The notes: generated by a model not told the origin, from the sequence alone. A DNA stretch of 41,588 bases from Achromobacter mucicolens (GCF_902859725.1 NZ_CADIJP010000032.1:1-41588), one strand, 5' to 3'. Counted from the first letter of the stretch, positions 17,882 to 29,701 are shown. Program-made: numbers and translations.

Positions 17882-19419
17882 TACTCCGGATAAGCCCGCA
17901 TGGCGGCCGGTTGCTCGGCCTTGAGCGCATCCAGGATGCGCTTGCCCACGCGGCCGTCCTGCGGCAGGTTCAGGCGCGCCTGCTCCTCGCGCACGGCGTC
18001 GCGAGTCTTTCCGCCCGGGATGCCGTCGGCCACGCCGATGTCATGACCGCGTCCGTACAGCTGCTTCTGCAGTTCCTTGATCTGCGCACGCGACAGGCCA
18101 GGGTCGTCGGTCGGCCACGCCGTGACGAGCGCCGGACCGCCTTGCAGGCGGTTCAGCAGCAGCGACACCGCTAGACCGTAACGGCGCGACTGGTTGTAGT
18201 GCAGGATGGCGTCGAAATTCACGGTGGCCAGGAACACCGGGCCGCGTGCGCCGGTCGGCGCGAAAAGGTACGCCTGCTGGTCATTGCCCAAGGGCAGCTT
18301 CAGCACCGAGCCGTCGCCCTGCTTGACGCCGGCCTGCGCCCACTGGGCGATCGTGCGGCGATCCTGCGACCCCACGTACTCGGCGTCGGGCTCGGCGGGA
18401 ATCGCGGCGGCCAGTTCGGCCGGCACGCGCACTTCCACGACGGCGGGCAGACCATGCGTCCATTGCGCGCGGCGCTTGCGCAGGTGGTTGGCTGTGGAAG
18501 CCAGCGCGTCGGGCAACGAGTTGTAAAGGTCGATGCGGCCGTCGCCATCACCGTCGGCGGCCAGTTCGTAGAACGACGTGGGGATGAATTGCGTCATGCC
18601 GAACGCGCCGCTCCACGACCCGACAAACTTGTCGGCGGGCACGACGCCGTCGCGCAAGAGGCGCACGGACGCGTAGGCGTTCTTTTCCCAGAGCGTCTTG
18701 TTTTCGGTGCAGGCGCGCGTCAGCCAGGCGTTGAGCACGTCGGTCTTGCCGACCTGGCGGCCATAGTTGGTTTCGATGCCGAAGATGGCGACCAGCGTCG
18801 CGGGATCGACCTGATACTGCTGGCTGATGGCGCCCAGTTGCGCGCCGTACTTGCCGAGCACGGCCTTGCCGTCCTGCACGCGCTCGTCGTCGACCGTCTT
18901 GGCGATGTAGTCCCACCAGCTTTCGCGGCCCTCGGGCTGGCCCTTGGCCGACGCAACGGTGGTGGGCAGCAACGTGGCGTTGGCCGTGTACTTGTTCCAG
19001 TCGGCAACGGTCAGGCCGTTGGCCGTGGCGCCCTTGCGCAGCTTGTCGATGCAGGCCTTGGTGTCGAGTTCGGTGGGGACGATGACCGTCGGGGCGGCTG
19101 CCGCGGGCGCGGCAGCCGGGGCGGCCGTGGCAGCGGGCACAGCGGCGGGCGCAGCGGAAGCAGCAGGCGCTGCCGCCGGCGCAGTAGCGGGCGCTGCAGC
19201 GGGCGCTGCAGCGGCAGCCGGCGCGGGCGTGTCGTCAAAGCTGCGCTTGGGTTTGAGCGCGGGTTGCGGCTGTTCGGGCGCGGGCGTCTGGATGCGCGAT
19301 CCGGTGGCAGATCCGGGCGACTGCGCCTGCGCGGCGCCGGCGGCAGCGGCGGTCAGGGCCGCGGCCAGCAGCACGCGCGAAAAGCTGTCGATTCGAGGAC
19401 GGGGGAAACTCTGGCGCAT
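17881..19419 (-). CDS. MltB-family lytic murein transglycosylase with peptidoglycan-binding domain
   Basis: 512 residues. A signal peptide (about 1-32) and an unusual Ala/Pro-rich linker (about 64-110, nearly only A, P, T, V, S) precede the SLT_2/MltB catalytic domain (about 118-420). GIETNYGRQVGKT carries the presumed catalytic Glu at 216. WSGAFGMTQFIPTSFYELAADGDGDGRIDLYN is the second family block. A PG_binding_1 domain (about 443-505, LSRAQIKELQKQL onward) follows. No lipobox is present, so the protein should be periplasmic and cleave glycan strands to anhydromuramyl products. AGGAA lies before the ATG. It belongs to a five-gene minus-strand run. Confidence 0.93.
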   Translation of the reverse strand: MRQSFPRPRIDSFSRVLLAAALTAAAAGAAQAQSPGSATGSRIQTPAPEQPQPALKPKRSFDDTPAPAAAAAPAAAPATAPAAAPAASAAPAAVPAATAAPAAAPAAAAPTVIVPTELDTKACIDKLRKGATANGLTVADWNKYTANATLLPTTVASAKGQPEGRESWWDYIAKTVDDERVQDGKAVLGKYGAQLGAISQQYQVDPATLVAIFGIETNYGRQVGKTDVLNAWLTRACTENKTLWEKNAYASVRLLRDGVVPADKFVGSWSGAFGMTQFIPTSFYELAADGDGDGRIDLYNSLPDALASTANHLRKRRAQWTHGLPAVVEVRVPAELAAAIPAEPDAEYVGSQDRRTIAQWAQAGVKQGDGSVLKLPLGNDQQAYLFAPTGARGPVFLATVNFDAILHYNQSRRYGLAVSLLLNRLQGGPALVTAWPTDDPGLSRAQIKELQKQLYGRGHDIGVADGIPGGKTRDAVREEQARLNLPQDGRVGKRILDALKAEQPAAMRAYPE

Positions 19420-19513
19420 GGCTTTCCTGAAAAATCGAGGTCAGCCGGGATCGTACCGCGACCGGCGGCCGAAATCGAACGCGGCCCCTGCCCTGCCCGC
19501 GGACACCAGCCGA

Positions 19514-19879
19514 TCATTGCGGGGCGGGCGGCGCCTCACGCAGTTGCGCTAGGCGTTGCGCGGCCATTTCATACCCTTGAGCCGCGGCGGCCTCGTACCA
19601 GCGCAGCGCCTCCTTCATGTCGAAGTGCTCCATGACGAGACCCTGCAGGTATTGCGCGCCCGGATCGCCACGCTGGGCAGCGGCCAGCATCGCCCGGTCG
19701 GCCATGCCGTCCTGGCGTGGCGATTCGCCATAGATGTAGGCGTTGCCGCCCTCGATGGTGCCACCCAGTTCGCGCATCGACGGCGGGGTCTGATCGAAGA
19801 GCTGACGCCAGAACAGCGCCACGAGTACAACGAACAGCGCGAAGAAAAAGGTCCAGGTGACGATCCGTTTAGCGGTCAT
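19514..19879 (-). CDS. Membrane-anchored Sel1-repeat protein
   Basis: 121 residues. One N-terminal membrane helix (about 6-25, IVTWTFFFALFVVLVALFW) is followed by a periplasmic tail with at least one Sel1/TPR-like unit (GDPGAQYLQGLVMEHFDMKEALRWYEAAAAQGYEMA). Such repeats usually hold protein partners. The place between a lipoprotein gene and a murein hydrolase gene suggests a cell-envelope role, but this is inference. The family has no fixed length; a one-to-two-repeat protein is short. Confidence 0.8.
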   Translation of the reverse strand: MTAKRIVTWTFFFALFVVLVALFWRQLFDQTPPSMRELGGTIEGGNAYIYGESPRQDGMADRAMLAAAQRGDPGAQYLQGLVMEHFDMKEALRWYEAAAAQGYEMAAQRLAQLREAPPAPQ

Positions 19880-19918
19880 GTTTCTCTCAAATAATGGGCA
19901 GGCTTGCGCCCGCGGACT

Positions 19919-22728
<2,810 letters not shown>

Positions 22729-22736
22729 CGCCTTCC

Positions 22737-22759
22737 AGCCATGCGGGTTGCGCATGGCT
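22737..22759 (+). terminator. Nine-base-pair hairpin behind the deaminase gene, possible terminator
   Basis: AGCCATGCG and CGCATGGCT pair perfectly around a five-base loop, eight bases after the deaminase stop. No T-run follows, so it is not a classical intrinsic terminator. It may be a Rho-assisted stop or a 3'-end stabiliser. Confidence 0.45.
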
Positions 22760-22866
22760 CTGTTCAAAACCGGCATGCCCGGCGCGGCACTTTCCTCCCT
22801 ACCATAGTCCGGCGGCAGCAACGCTTGCCGCCGCTGGACGATGAACAACGAGACAAGGGGCAGGAT

Positions 22867-24135
22867 ATGAGTGAACGCGTGAAGGCGGCGCTGCGCAGCG
22901 GCACGCTTGCCGGCGTGCGCGACGGCGGCGTGTGCCGCTTCGGCGCCATTCCGTATGCGCAGGCGCCCGTGGGCGAGCTGCGATTTGCGCCGCCGCGGCC
23001 GGCCAGCTGGCGGGGTGAATTCGACGCCACGGGAGCGGGCGCGGTAGCGCCGCAATTGCCCTCGCGCCTGCGCGGCGCCATGGGCGACTTCGATGCCGAG
23101 CAATCCGAAGACTGCCTGCACCTGACGGTGTGGACCCCGGCCGCGGACGGCAAGCGCCGTCCCGTCGTGGTCTGGCTGCACGGCGGCGCCTGGCAAAGCG
23201 GCGGCGGCGCTCTGGACTGGTACGACGGCTCGCGCCTGGCGCAACGGGGCGACGTGGTTGTCGTGGCTGTCAACTACCGGTTGGCCGCGCTTGGCTGGCT
23301 GTACGTGCCGGGACAGACGGCCAATGCCGGGCTGCTGGACCAGGAGATGGCGATCGACTGGGTGCTGGCCAATATCGAAGAGCTGGGCGGCGACCCCGAG
23401 CGCGTCACGGTGATGGGGCAATCGGCTGGAGCCTCGTCGATCTGCGCGATGCTGACGCGCCAGCCGCGCTTCTCGCGCGCCATCCTGCAGAGCGCCGCTC
23501 TTGGCCGCGGCTTTCGCAGCGCGGCGCAGGCCGATGCCTTGGGACAGGCCTATCTGCGCGCGGCCGGGGCCGAATCGCTTTCCGAGGCCCGGAAATTGCC
23601 GGTGTCCGCGCTGCTGGCTGCCCAACAGGCGCCCGAGGTCGTGCAGGCGTTGCAGGCCGAAGGCAGCAGCCGCAGCCTGTTTTCGCCGGTGCTCGATGGC
23701 CAGGTGCTGCCGCTGGACATTGCCCCCGCGCTGATGACCGCTGCGGGCCGCGCAGACGTGCTGGTCTGCTACACGCGTGACGAGATGGCCGCCTTTCCAG
23801 ACCACGGCACCGACGCAGCCAGCCAGCAGATGGGCGACGCCGTGTTCGGCGCGCCATCGCGGCAGTGGGCCGGGCACGCCGCCGCGCAAGGCCGCGACGC
23901 CTGGCTGGCGCGCTTTGACGTCGCACCGACGGACCGCTTTGGCGCGTGCCATTGCATCGAGCTGCCTTTCGTGTTCGACACCCTGCAAGCCTTTACCGGG
24001 GCGCCCATGCTGGCAGGTCTGCCTGCCGCGCACGCAGAGCAGCTTGCGCGCCAGACGCAGACCGCCTGGCTTGCCTTCATCCGGGGCGATGCGCCGGCCT
24101 GGCCGCAAGCGCCCCACATGCAGATCCTGGCCTGA
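22867..24135 (+). CDS. Type-B carboxylesterase (para-nitrobenzyl esterase-like)
   Basis: 422 residues from the ATG at 22867, somewhat shorter than the usual 480-550 of the family. Family marks: FGAIPYAQAPVGELRF near the start, SEDCLHLTVWTP (80-91), oxyanion loop HGGAW at 105-109, and nucleophile Ser 186 in GQSAGAS. A likely acid is Glu 306 (YTRDEM) and the likely base is His 362 (GACHCIELPFVF). No signal peptide, so cytoplasmic. It hydrolyses carboxylic esters; substrate unknown. It is followed after 83 bases by a Bug binding-protein gene, a pairing that suggests uptake and cleavage of related compounds. Confidence 0.9.
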   Translation: MSERVKAALRSGTLAGVRDGGVCRFGAIPYAQAPVGELRFAPPRPASWRGEFDATGAGAVAPQLPSRLRGAMGDFDAEQSEDCLHLTVWTPAADGKRRPVVVWLHGGAWQSGGGALDWYDGSRLAQRGDVVVVAVNYRLAALGWLYVPGQTANAGLLDQEMAIDWVLANIEELGGDPERVTVMGQSAGASSICAMLTRQPRFSRAILQSAALGRGFRSAAQADALGQAYLRAAGAESLSEARKLPVSALLAAQQAPEVVQALQAEGSSRSLFSPVLDGQVLPLDIAPALMTAAGRADVLVCYTRDEMAAFPDHGTDAASQQMGDAVFGAPSRQWAGHAAAQGRDAWLARFDVAPTDRFGACHCIELPFVFDTLQAFTGAPMLAGLPAAHAEQLARQTQTAWLAFIRGDAPAWPQAPHMQILA

Positions 24136-24218
24136 GCCAGCCACGCCACCCGCCATGCCGCATCTGGCGCCGGGCTTGCCCCCCGCGCCTTGCACACCAA
24201 CAACACAAGGGGAATTCC

Positions 24219-25166
24219 ATGTTCAAGCAATGCCTTCTTGCGCTGGCGCTCGCGCTGCCGCTTGCCGCCACCGCCTCCTATCCCGAAAAGCCGGTCAAGA
24301 TCATCGTTTCCAATCCGCCGGGTGGTCCGGTCGACGTCATGCTGCGCGTCCTGGCGAGCAAGCTGGGCGCGGCCTGGGGCCAGCCCGTCGTCGTGGAGAA
24401 CAAGCCGGGCGCCTCCGGCATCATCAGCACCGGCGCGCTGGTCAAGTCCGCCCCCGACGGCTACACGTTGGGCATGGTGGTCGCCTCTTCGGTGACCATC
24501 GTGCCGTTTGCCGTCGATAGCCTGCCGTTCGATACGCAAAAAGACCTGCAGCCCATTTCGCTGGTGGCGCGCACACCGTTCATCTTCATCGTCCCCAAGG
24601 ACAGCCCGCTAAAAACCTGGGAAGACTTCGTGCGCGAAAGCCGCGCGCGCAGCCTGAGCGTGGGCTCGTTTTCGATCGGCACCGCGTTCCACCTGGTCTG
24701 GGAACAGACGGCGCGGCGCGCGGGCATCAAGGCGCTGTACGTTCCCTCGTCATCGTCCGGCAAGACCCAGAACGACCTGATCGGCGGACAGCTGGACGTG
24801 GGCCTGGACGCACCGTCCAGTTCCAAGGGGCTGATCGACAGCGGACGGTTGCGGGCGCTGGCGATCACCAGCCCGCAACGCTTCGGCGGTCTGCCGGACA
24901 CGCCCACACTGAAGGAGTCCGGCCTGGACTACGCGCCGCAGCCGTGGATCGGCCTGATGGGGCCGGCTGGCATTCCGAAGGACCGTGTCGCGCAGATCCA
25001 GAAGGCGGTGGCCGACATCCTGAAAGACCCGGCGATGAAAGCGCAGATGGAAACGCTGGGCATGATTCCGATCGGCAGTTCGCCCGAGGAACTGGCGGCC
25101 ACCATCGAGGCCGATCGCGCCGAAATGGGACCGCTGATCAAGGAGCTGGGCATCAAGCTGCAATAG
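24219..25166 (+). CDS. Bug-family (TctC-like) periplasmic solute-binding protein
   Basis: 315 residues. A short signal peptide (about 1-19, ending ATA) leads to YPEKPVKIIVSNPPGGPVD, the Bug start motif. Further Bug marks are GQPVVVENKPGASG, SAPDGYTLGM, KTQNDLIGGQLDVG and GLMGPAGIPKDRV. Such proteins bind small carboxylates, amides or nicotinate-like molecules. No tctA/tctB membrane genes are nearby, so it is an orphan, as most Bug proteins are in this bacterial family. AAGGGGA is the ribosome site. Neighbours are an esterase and a periplasmic amidohydrolase. Confidence 0.93.
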   Translation: MFKQCLLALALALPLAATASYPEKPVKIIVSNPPGGPVDVMLRVLASKLGAAWGQPVVVENKPGASGIISTGALVKSAPDGYTLGMVVASSVTIVPFAVDSLPFDTQKDLQPISLVARTPFIFIVPKDSPLKTWEDFVRESRARSLSVGSFSIGTAFHLVWEQTARRAGIKALYVPSSSSGKTQNDLIGGQLDVGLDAPSSSKGLIDSGRLRALAITSPQRFGGLPDTPTLKESGLDYAPQPWIGLMGPAGIPKDRVAQIQKAVADILKDPAMKAQMETLGMIPIGSSPEELAATIEADRAEMGPLIKELGIKLQ

Positions 25167-25281
25167 CGCCGGCGCGCGTTAAATTCCGCGCAACGTAAGC
25201 ACAGGAAACAGGGCCGCTTGCGCTGGGGCGCTCAGGTAATATCCTCGTCAATAACAAGTTAACTACCCCGAGGAGAAGAGC

Positions 25282-26670
25282 ATGCCGCAACGCAATTCCC
25301 TGTTCCGCCTGGCGCCCCTGGCGCTGGCCGCCCACCTGATCTTTTCCGGCCCGGCTGCCGCGCAAGGCGCCCCTGGCGCGCAAGGCGCAGTGCAACCCGC
25401 CGCCAACCCCGCGCTCGCCGCTCAGATCGACGAACGCGCCAAGGCCATCGAAGACAAGCTCATCGCCTGGCGCAGGGACATCCATCAACATCCGGAGCTC
25501 GGCAACCAGGAGCACCGTACGTCCAAGCTAGTCGCCGATCATCTGCGCGCGCTCGGCATGGACGTGAAGACCGGCGTCGCGGGCACCGGAGTCGTCGCGG
25601 TGCTCAAGGGCGGCAAGCCCGGCCCCGTGGTGGCGCTGCGTGCGGACATGGACGCCCTGCCTGTCAAGGAACAGGTCGACGTGCCGTTCGCCTCGAAGGC
25701 CAAGGGCACGTATCTCGGCAAGGAAGTCGACGTCATGCACGCCTGCGGCCATGACGCGCACACGGCCATCCTGATGGCGGCCGCCGAAGTTCTGGCCGGC
25801 ATGCAGGATGAACTGCCCGGCACGGTCAAGTTCATCTTCCAGCCTGCCGAGGAAACCCCCGCGGACTTCGAACCCGACGGCAAGAAGGTCTGGGGCGCCA
25901 AGATGATGGTGCAAGAAGGCGTGCTCGACAACCCCAAGGTCGACGCGATCTTCGGCCTGCATGTCTCCAGCGCGTATCCTGCAGGCTGGCTCGCCTGGCG
26001 CGCCGGTCCAGCATTGGCCGCCGCCGACCAGTTCTGGATCGACGTGACCGGCAAGCAGACGCACGGCGCGCGCCCGTGGTCGGGCATTGACCCCATCGTG
26101 GTCAGCTCGCAGATTATCCTGGGCTTGCAGACCATTCCCAGCCGCCAGCTCAACAGCATGCTTGAACCGGCGGTGATCACGGTGGGCGCCATCCACGGCG
26201 GCAACCGCATGAACATCGTCCCCGACAGCGTGGCGATGACCGGCACCATCCGGACGTACGACGAAGGCATGAAGAAGGACATCCACAAACGCATCGCGCG
26301 CACCGCGGACATGATCGCGCAAAGCGCGGGCGCGAAGGCGGACGTGCGGGTTGTCGAGCTATATAACGCCACGATCAATCCGCCGGCGCTGGCCGAGCAG
26401 ATGGGGCCGACACTGCGGCGCGTGGCGGGCGAAGGCAACTATGGCCTGCAGCCCAAGTCGACCGCGTCCGAGGACTTTTCGTTCTATCAGGAGAAGGTGC
26501 CCGGCATGTTCTTCTATCTGGGCGTGACGCCCAAGGACACCGATGTCGACAAGGCCGCGCCGAATCATTCGCCCCGCTTTCATGTGGACGAGTCGGGCCT
26601 CATCAACGGCGTGCGTGCGCTGTCGAACCTGACGGTCGACTACATGGCGAATGCGCGCGCGGGCAGTTGA
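25282..26670 (+). CDS. Periplasmic M20-family amidohydrolase (hippurate/N-acyl amino acid hydrolase type)
   Basis: 462 residues with a signal peptide (about 1-28, ending PAAAQ), so exported, unlike most cytoplasmic M20 amidohydrolases. Metal and catalytic motifs are present: RRDIHQHPELGNQE, ALRADMDALPV, MHACGHDAHTA, QPAEET, GLHV and ASEDFSF, plus NHSPRFHVDE near the end. A Gly/Ala/Gln-rich spacer separates signal and enzyme. It should release an amino acid from an N-acyl or similar amide in the periplasm. The ribosome site is CGAGGAGAAG. The 115 bases upstream could hold a promoter; none is clear. Confidence 0.92.
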   Translation: MPQRNSLFRLAPLALAAHLIFSGPAAAQGAPGAQGAVQPAANPALAAQIDERAKAIEDKLIAWRRDIHQHPELGNQEHRTSKLVADHLRALGMDVKTGVAGTGVVAVLKGGKPGPVVALRADMDALPVKEQVDVPFASKAKGTYLGKEVDVMHACGHDAHTAILMAAAEVLAGMQDELPGTVKFIFQPAEETPADFEPDGKKVWGAKMMVQEGVLDNPKVDAIFGLHVSSAYPAGWLAWRAGPALAAADQFWIDVTGKQTHGARPWSGIDPIVVSSQIILGLQTIPSRQLNSMLEPAVITVGAIHGGNRMNIVPDSVAMTGTIRTYDEGMKKDIHKRIARTADMIAQSAGAKADVRVVELYNATINPPALAEQMGPTLRRVAGEGNYGLQPKSTASEDFSFYQEKVPGMFFYLGVTPKDTDVDKAAPNHSPRFHVDESGLINGVRALSNLTVDYMANARAGS

Positions 26671-26833
26671 TCGTTCCTATCGGCATCGCAGACGAACTCG
26701 CCGCACCCGCCCGGCGCAGCGCGTCCACGATATGGCCTTCCGTCTGTTGGCTATGCGGATGGTCCTTGAAAGCAGCCTGCGTCACCGTGAAAATCGCGTC
26801 GCAATCGGAAGGCGTTTCGGAAGAGATCTGCAT
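26603..26833 (-). pseudogene. Truncated GNAT acetyltransferase (N-terminal remnant)
   Basis: The ATG at 26833 has a good ribosome site (AAGGGG, seven bases before). The first 44 or so codons read like the start of YhbS-type acetyltransferases: SETPSDCDAIFTVTQAAF, HSQQTEGHIVDALRRAGA. After that (from about 26700) similarity stops, and the frame runs on as a 76-codon ORF overlapping the end of the M20 gene on the other strand. The whole acetyl-CoA binding region is missing. The likely cause is a deletion that fused the gene start to the M20 3' end. Confidence 0.7.
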
Positions 26834-27008
26834 TTGCCGGCCCCTTAAGTTTGGTGGAATTCGCGAGTGTAGCCGTGTGCTTGCGGGCATCCCGCATTGA
26901 CGCGTCGCCAGCCGGTGGCTACAGTGGCCGGCAGCCTTGCGGCGCGCTGCCTGCCGCATTCCCGAACCACCCGCGGTCCTGCCGCGGGTCCAACTTTTTC
27001 GGATACCC

Positions 27009-27812
27009 ATGAACAGCTACCGCGTCGGCATCGCCGGCTTCGGCGCCATCGGCCAGGCCGTGGCGCAATCCCTCGATGCCGGCCTGCCCGGCCTGACGCT
27101 CGCCGCCGTCGCCGTGCGCGATCCCAGCGCCCCGCCCGCCTTCTCGTGGAAAGACGGCGCGCCCGCCTTCACCACCATCGACGGCCTTGCCGACCATTGC
27201 GACGTGGTCGTGGAATGCGCGCCCGCCGCCGTGTTCCGCAACATCGCCGAACCTGTATTGCGCGCCGGCAAGAAGATGGTGGTGCTCAGCTCGGGCGCGC
27301 TGCTGCGCCACGAAGACCTCATCGACATCGCGCGCCAGCACGGCGGCCAGGTCATCGTGCCGTCGGGCGCCATCCTCGGGCTGGACGCCATCACCGCCGC
27401 TGCCGAAGGCGTCATCCATTCCGTCACGATGATCACCCGCAAGCCGGTGCGCGGCCTGCTGGGCGCGCCCTACCTGACCGACAACAACATCGACATCGAA
27501 GGCATCACCGAGCCGCGCCTCATCTTCCGCGGCTCGCCGCGCGAGGCGGCCGTGGGCTTTCCCGCCAACCTCAACGTGGCCGTCAGCGTGTCGCTGGCGG
27601 GCATCGGCCCGGATCGCACCACGCTGGAAATCTGGGCAGATCCCTCGCTCGATCGCAACCTGCACCGCGTCGAGGTCGTGTCCGACTCCGCCTCGTTCTC
27701 GATGGAAATCCAGAACATCCCGTCGGCCAATCCCAAGACCGGGCGCATCACGGCGCAAAGCGTGATCGCCGCGCTGCGCAAGCTGACCGGACCGCTGCGC
27801 GTCGGCACCTGA
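27009..27812 (+). CDS. nadX: L-aspartate dehydrogenase
   Basis: 267 residues, normal for the family. N-terminal Rossmann motif GIAGFGAIGQAVA (about 7-19), then DVVVECAPAAVFRN, MVVLSSGALLRHED, VPSGAILGLDAI and the C-terminal catalytic/dimer domain with NLNVAVSVSLAGIGPDRT and QNIPSANPKTGRITAQSV. These blocks are diagnostic for NadX-type aspartate dehydrogenase. The enzyme oxidises L-aspartate to iminoaspartate with NAD(P), for NAD synthesis or aspartate use. No nadA or nadC is close, so its role cannot be fixed. It converges with the ABC exporter gene, 15 bases between stops. Confidence 0.92.
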   Translation: MNSYRVGIAGFGAIGQAVAQSLDAGLPGLTLAAVAVRDPSAPPAFSWKDGAPAFTTIDGLADHCDVVVECAPAAVFRNIAEPVLRAGKKMVVLSSGALLRHEDLIDIARQHGGQVIVPSGAILGLDAITAAAEGVIHSVTMITRKPVRGLLGAPYLTDNNIDIEGITEPRLIFRGSPREAAVGFPANLNVAVSVSLAGIGPDRTTLEIWADPSLDRNLHRVEVVSDSASFSMEIQNIPSANPKTGRITAQSVIAALRKLTGPLRVGT

Positions 27813-27825
27813 GGGCGGCGCCCTC
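27811..27825. terminator. Short hairpin between convergent genes, weak terminator candidate
   Basis: GAGGGC-GGC-GCCCTC forms a six-base-pair stem overlapping the nadX stop and lying between it and the convergent ABC gene end. There is no T-run on either side, so termination is only a guess. Confidence 0.3.
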
Positions 27826-27827
27826 CT

Positions 27828-29663
27828 TCAGGCCGCCTCCCGCCGCAACGCGTCGCCGTGGCGCGGCGCCGGCATGGGCCCGACCTGCCAGCGTCCCGTT
27901 CCGTCAAGGTCCAGCCGGTGCGTATGGAACGCATCCAACGTGCTGCGATGGCCCACGCTGACCAGCATGCTGTCCGGCAGCGCCTCGCGCAGCAGGCTGT
28001 ACAGCATGTGCTCCAGCCCTTCGTCCGTGGCCGAGGTGGCCTCGTCCAGAAACACCAGCGCGGGCCGGTTGTACAGCACGCGGGCAAACGCAATGCGCTG
28101 CTGCTCGCCCAACGACAGCACGCGTGACCAGTCGTGCACTTCATCGAGCCGGCCGGCCAGATGCCCCAGGTTGACCTGCCGCAACGCATCGGCCAGCCGC
28201 GCGTCCTCGGCCGGTTGCGCCAGCCCCGGATACGCCACCGCGCCGCGCAGGTCGCCCAGCGGCAGATACGGACGCTGCGACAGGAACAGCGCGGACGCGC
28301 CCTGCGGCCGCCGCACCACGCCGTGGGCATACGGCCACAGACCGGCCAGCGCGCGCAGCAAGGTGGTCTTGCCGCTGCCCGACGGCCCCTTGATCAGCAG
28401 GGCTTGTCCGGGATGCAAGCGCAGATTCAGGTTGTCCAGCAAACAGGCGCCGTCCGGGCGCGACACATCCAGGCCCTCGATCGCCAGGCCATCGGGCAGC
28501 GTCTGGGTCTGCACCTGCGGCAGCGCACGCGCGGCCTCGTTGGCATCCAGGAATCCATTCAGACGATCCAGCGTCGCGCGGTACTGGGCGAACGTGTCGT
28601 AGGAACTGCGAAAGAACGACAGCGATTCCTGCACCTGCCCGAACGCCTGCGAGGTCTGCATGACATCGCCCAGCTTGATCGCCCCGCTGAAAAAGCGCGA
28701 CGCCTGCAGAATGAACGGAAACACGACCGCGATCTGGCTGACCGACAGGTTGAAGCCGTCGAACTTCAGGCCCCGGTACACGCGCGCCCACAGATTGGCG
28801 ATGTAGGACGTGAAGCGCGTCCACAGCGTGGCCCGCTCCACTTCCTCGCCCTGATAGAACGCAACGTTCTCGGCGTTCTCGCGCAGGCGAACCAGCGCAT
28901 ACCGGAAGTTGGCCGTCAGGCGCTCGGACAGGAAGTTCAGCTTGATGAGCGGGCGGCCGATCTTGAACGCCAGCCACGTCGCGACGATGACGTACAGATA
29001 AACCACGAACACCATGGCGCGCGGAATCTCCACGCCGCCCAGCGTCAGCGGACCCGACAACCCCCACAGGATTGCCGTGAAGGCCACCAGCGAGACGATC
29101 GCGCTGATGGCGCCGATCGCCAGCGTGCGCGACCCCGTCACGAATTGCGCGATGTCCTGTTCGATGCGTTGGTCGGGGTTGTCGACGGGTTCGGCCAGGA
29201 AGTGGCCGCGGTAGTAGGCGCCCGCGCCCAGCCAGTCGCGCGTCAGGCGCTCGTTCAGCCAGACGCGCCAATGAATGTCGAAGGCCTGGCCCACGTAGCT
29301 GTCGGCCAGGCTGCGCACCACATGCACGGTGGCCAGCACCGCGAAAATCCCCAGGAAGTGCCAGAAGACCGACTGGTCCAGCGCCTGCAAGGCACTGTAG
29401 AAGCCGTTGTACCAGAACGAAAACAGCACGGTCATGCGCACCGCGAACATCGCCAGGAACAGCAGCAAGGCCAGCGTGAGCATCGGCCGCCAGCTGCGCC
29501 GGGGCGTGAGGTACGGCCAAGCCAGCCGCCAGAACTTCCGGCCCCAGACCGTGGTGCGCGTCAGGATCAGCGTGACCACCGCCAGCGCGACGGCGGAAAT
29601 GCCGAACGCGCGCGCAAGCCACAGGGCGCTTTCTGCTAGTTGCTGCTGCCAATTCAGATCCAT
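27828..29663 (-). CDS. ABC transporter, fused membrane and ATPase domains (YddA/SbmA-BacA-related)
   Basis: 611 residues from ATG 29663 (GAGG eleven bases upstream); a TTG six codons earlier is also possible. The N-terminal part (about 15-330) is an ABC_membrane_2 domain with about six helices and the motifs FWYNGFYSALQALD, DNPDQRIEQDIAQF and REN-AENVAFYQGEE shared by SbmA/BacA and YddA. The ATPase follows: Walker A KGPSGSGKTTLLRALAGLWP, signature LSLGEQQRIAFAR, Walker B ALVFLDEATSATD. Such half-transporters act as dimers in the inner membrane and move peptides, cobalamin or fatty acyl compounds. The transported substrate is unknown. It stands as a single gene. Confidence 0.92.
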   Translation of the reverse strand: MDLNWQQQLAESALWLARAFGISAVALAVVTLILTRTTVWGRKFWRLAWPYLTPRRSWRPMLTLALLLFLAMFAVRMTVLFSFWYNGFYSALQALDQSVFWHFLGIFAVLATVHVVRSLADSYVGQAFDIHWRVWLNERLTRDWLGAGAYYRGHFLAEPVDNPDQRIEQDIAQFVTGSRTLAIGAISAIVSLVAFTAILWGLSGPLTLGGVEIPRAMVFVVYLYVIVATWLAFKIGRPLIKLNFLSERLTANFRYALVRLRENAENVAFYQGEEVERATLWTRFTSYIANLWARVYRGLKFDGFNLSVSQIAVVFPFILQASRFFSGAIKLGDVMQTSQAFGQVQESLSFFRSSYDTFAQYRATLDRLNGFLDANEAARALPQVQTQTLPDGLAIEGLDVSRPDGACLLDNLNLRLHPGQALLIKGPSGSGKTTLLRALAGLWPYAHGVVRRPQGASALFLSQRPYLPLGDLRGAVAYPGLAQPAEDARLADALRQVNLGHLAGRLDEVHDWSRVLSLGEQQRIAFARVLYNRPALVFLDEATSATDEGLEHMLYSLLREALPDSMLVSVGHRSTLDAFHTHRLDLDGTGRWQVGPMPAPRHGDALRREAA

Positions 29664-29701
29664 GAGCCCGGAACCTCGCAATGACGTTCCTGGTTAGACG
29701 T

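Noticed and set aside
18199-19635. Plus-strand open frame of about 480 codons ending in Gly/Arg-rich repeats
   Set aside because: Mirror of the lytic transglycosylase and its Ala/Pro linker.
28134-29639. Plus-strand open frame of about 500 codons
   Set aside because: Antisense to the ABC exporter; no domain, Arg/Gln/His-rich.
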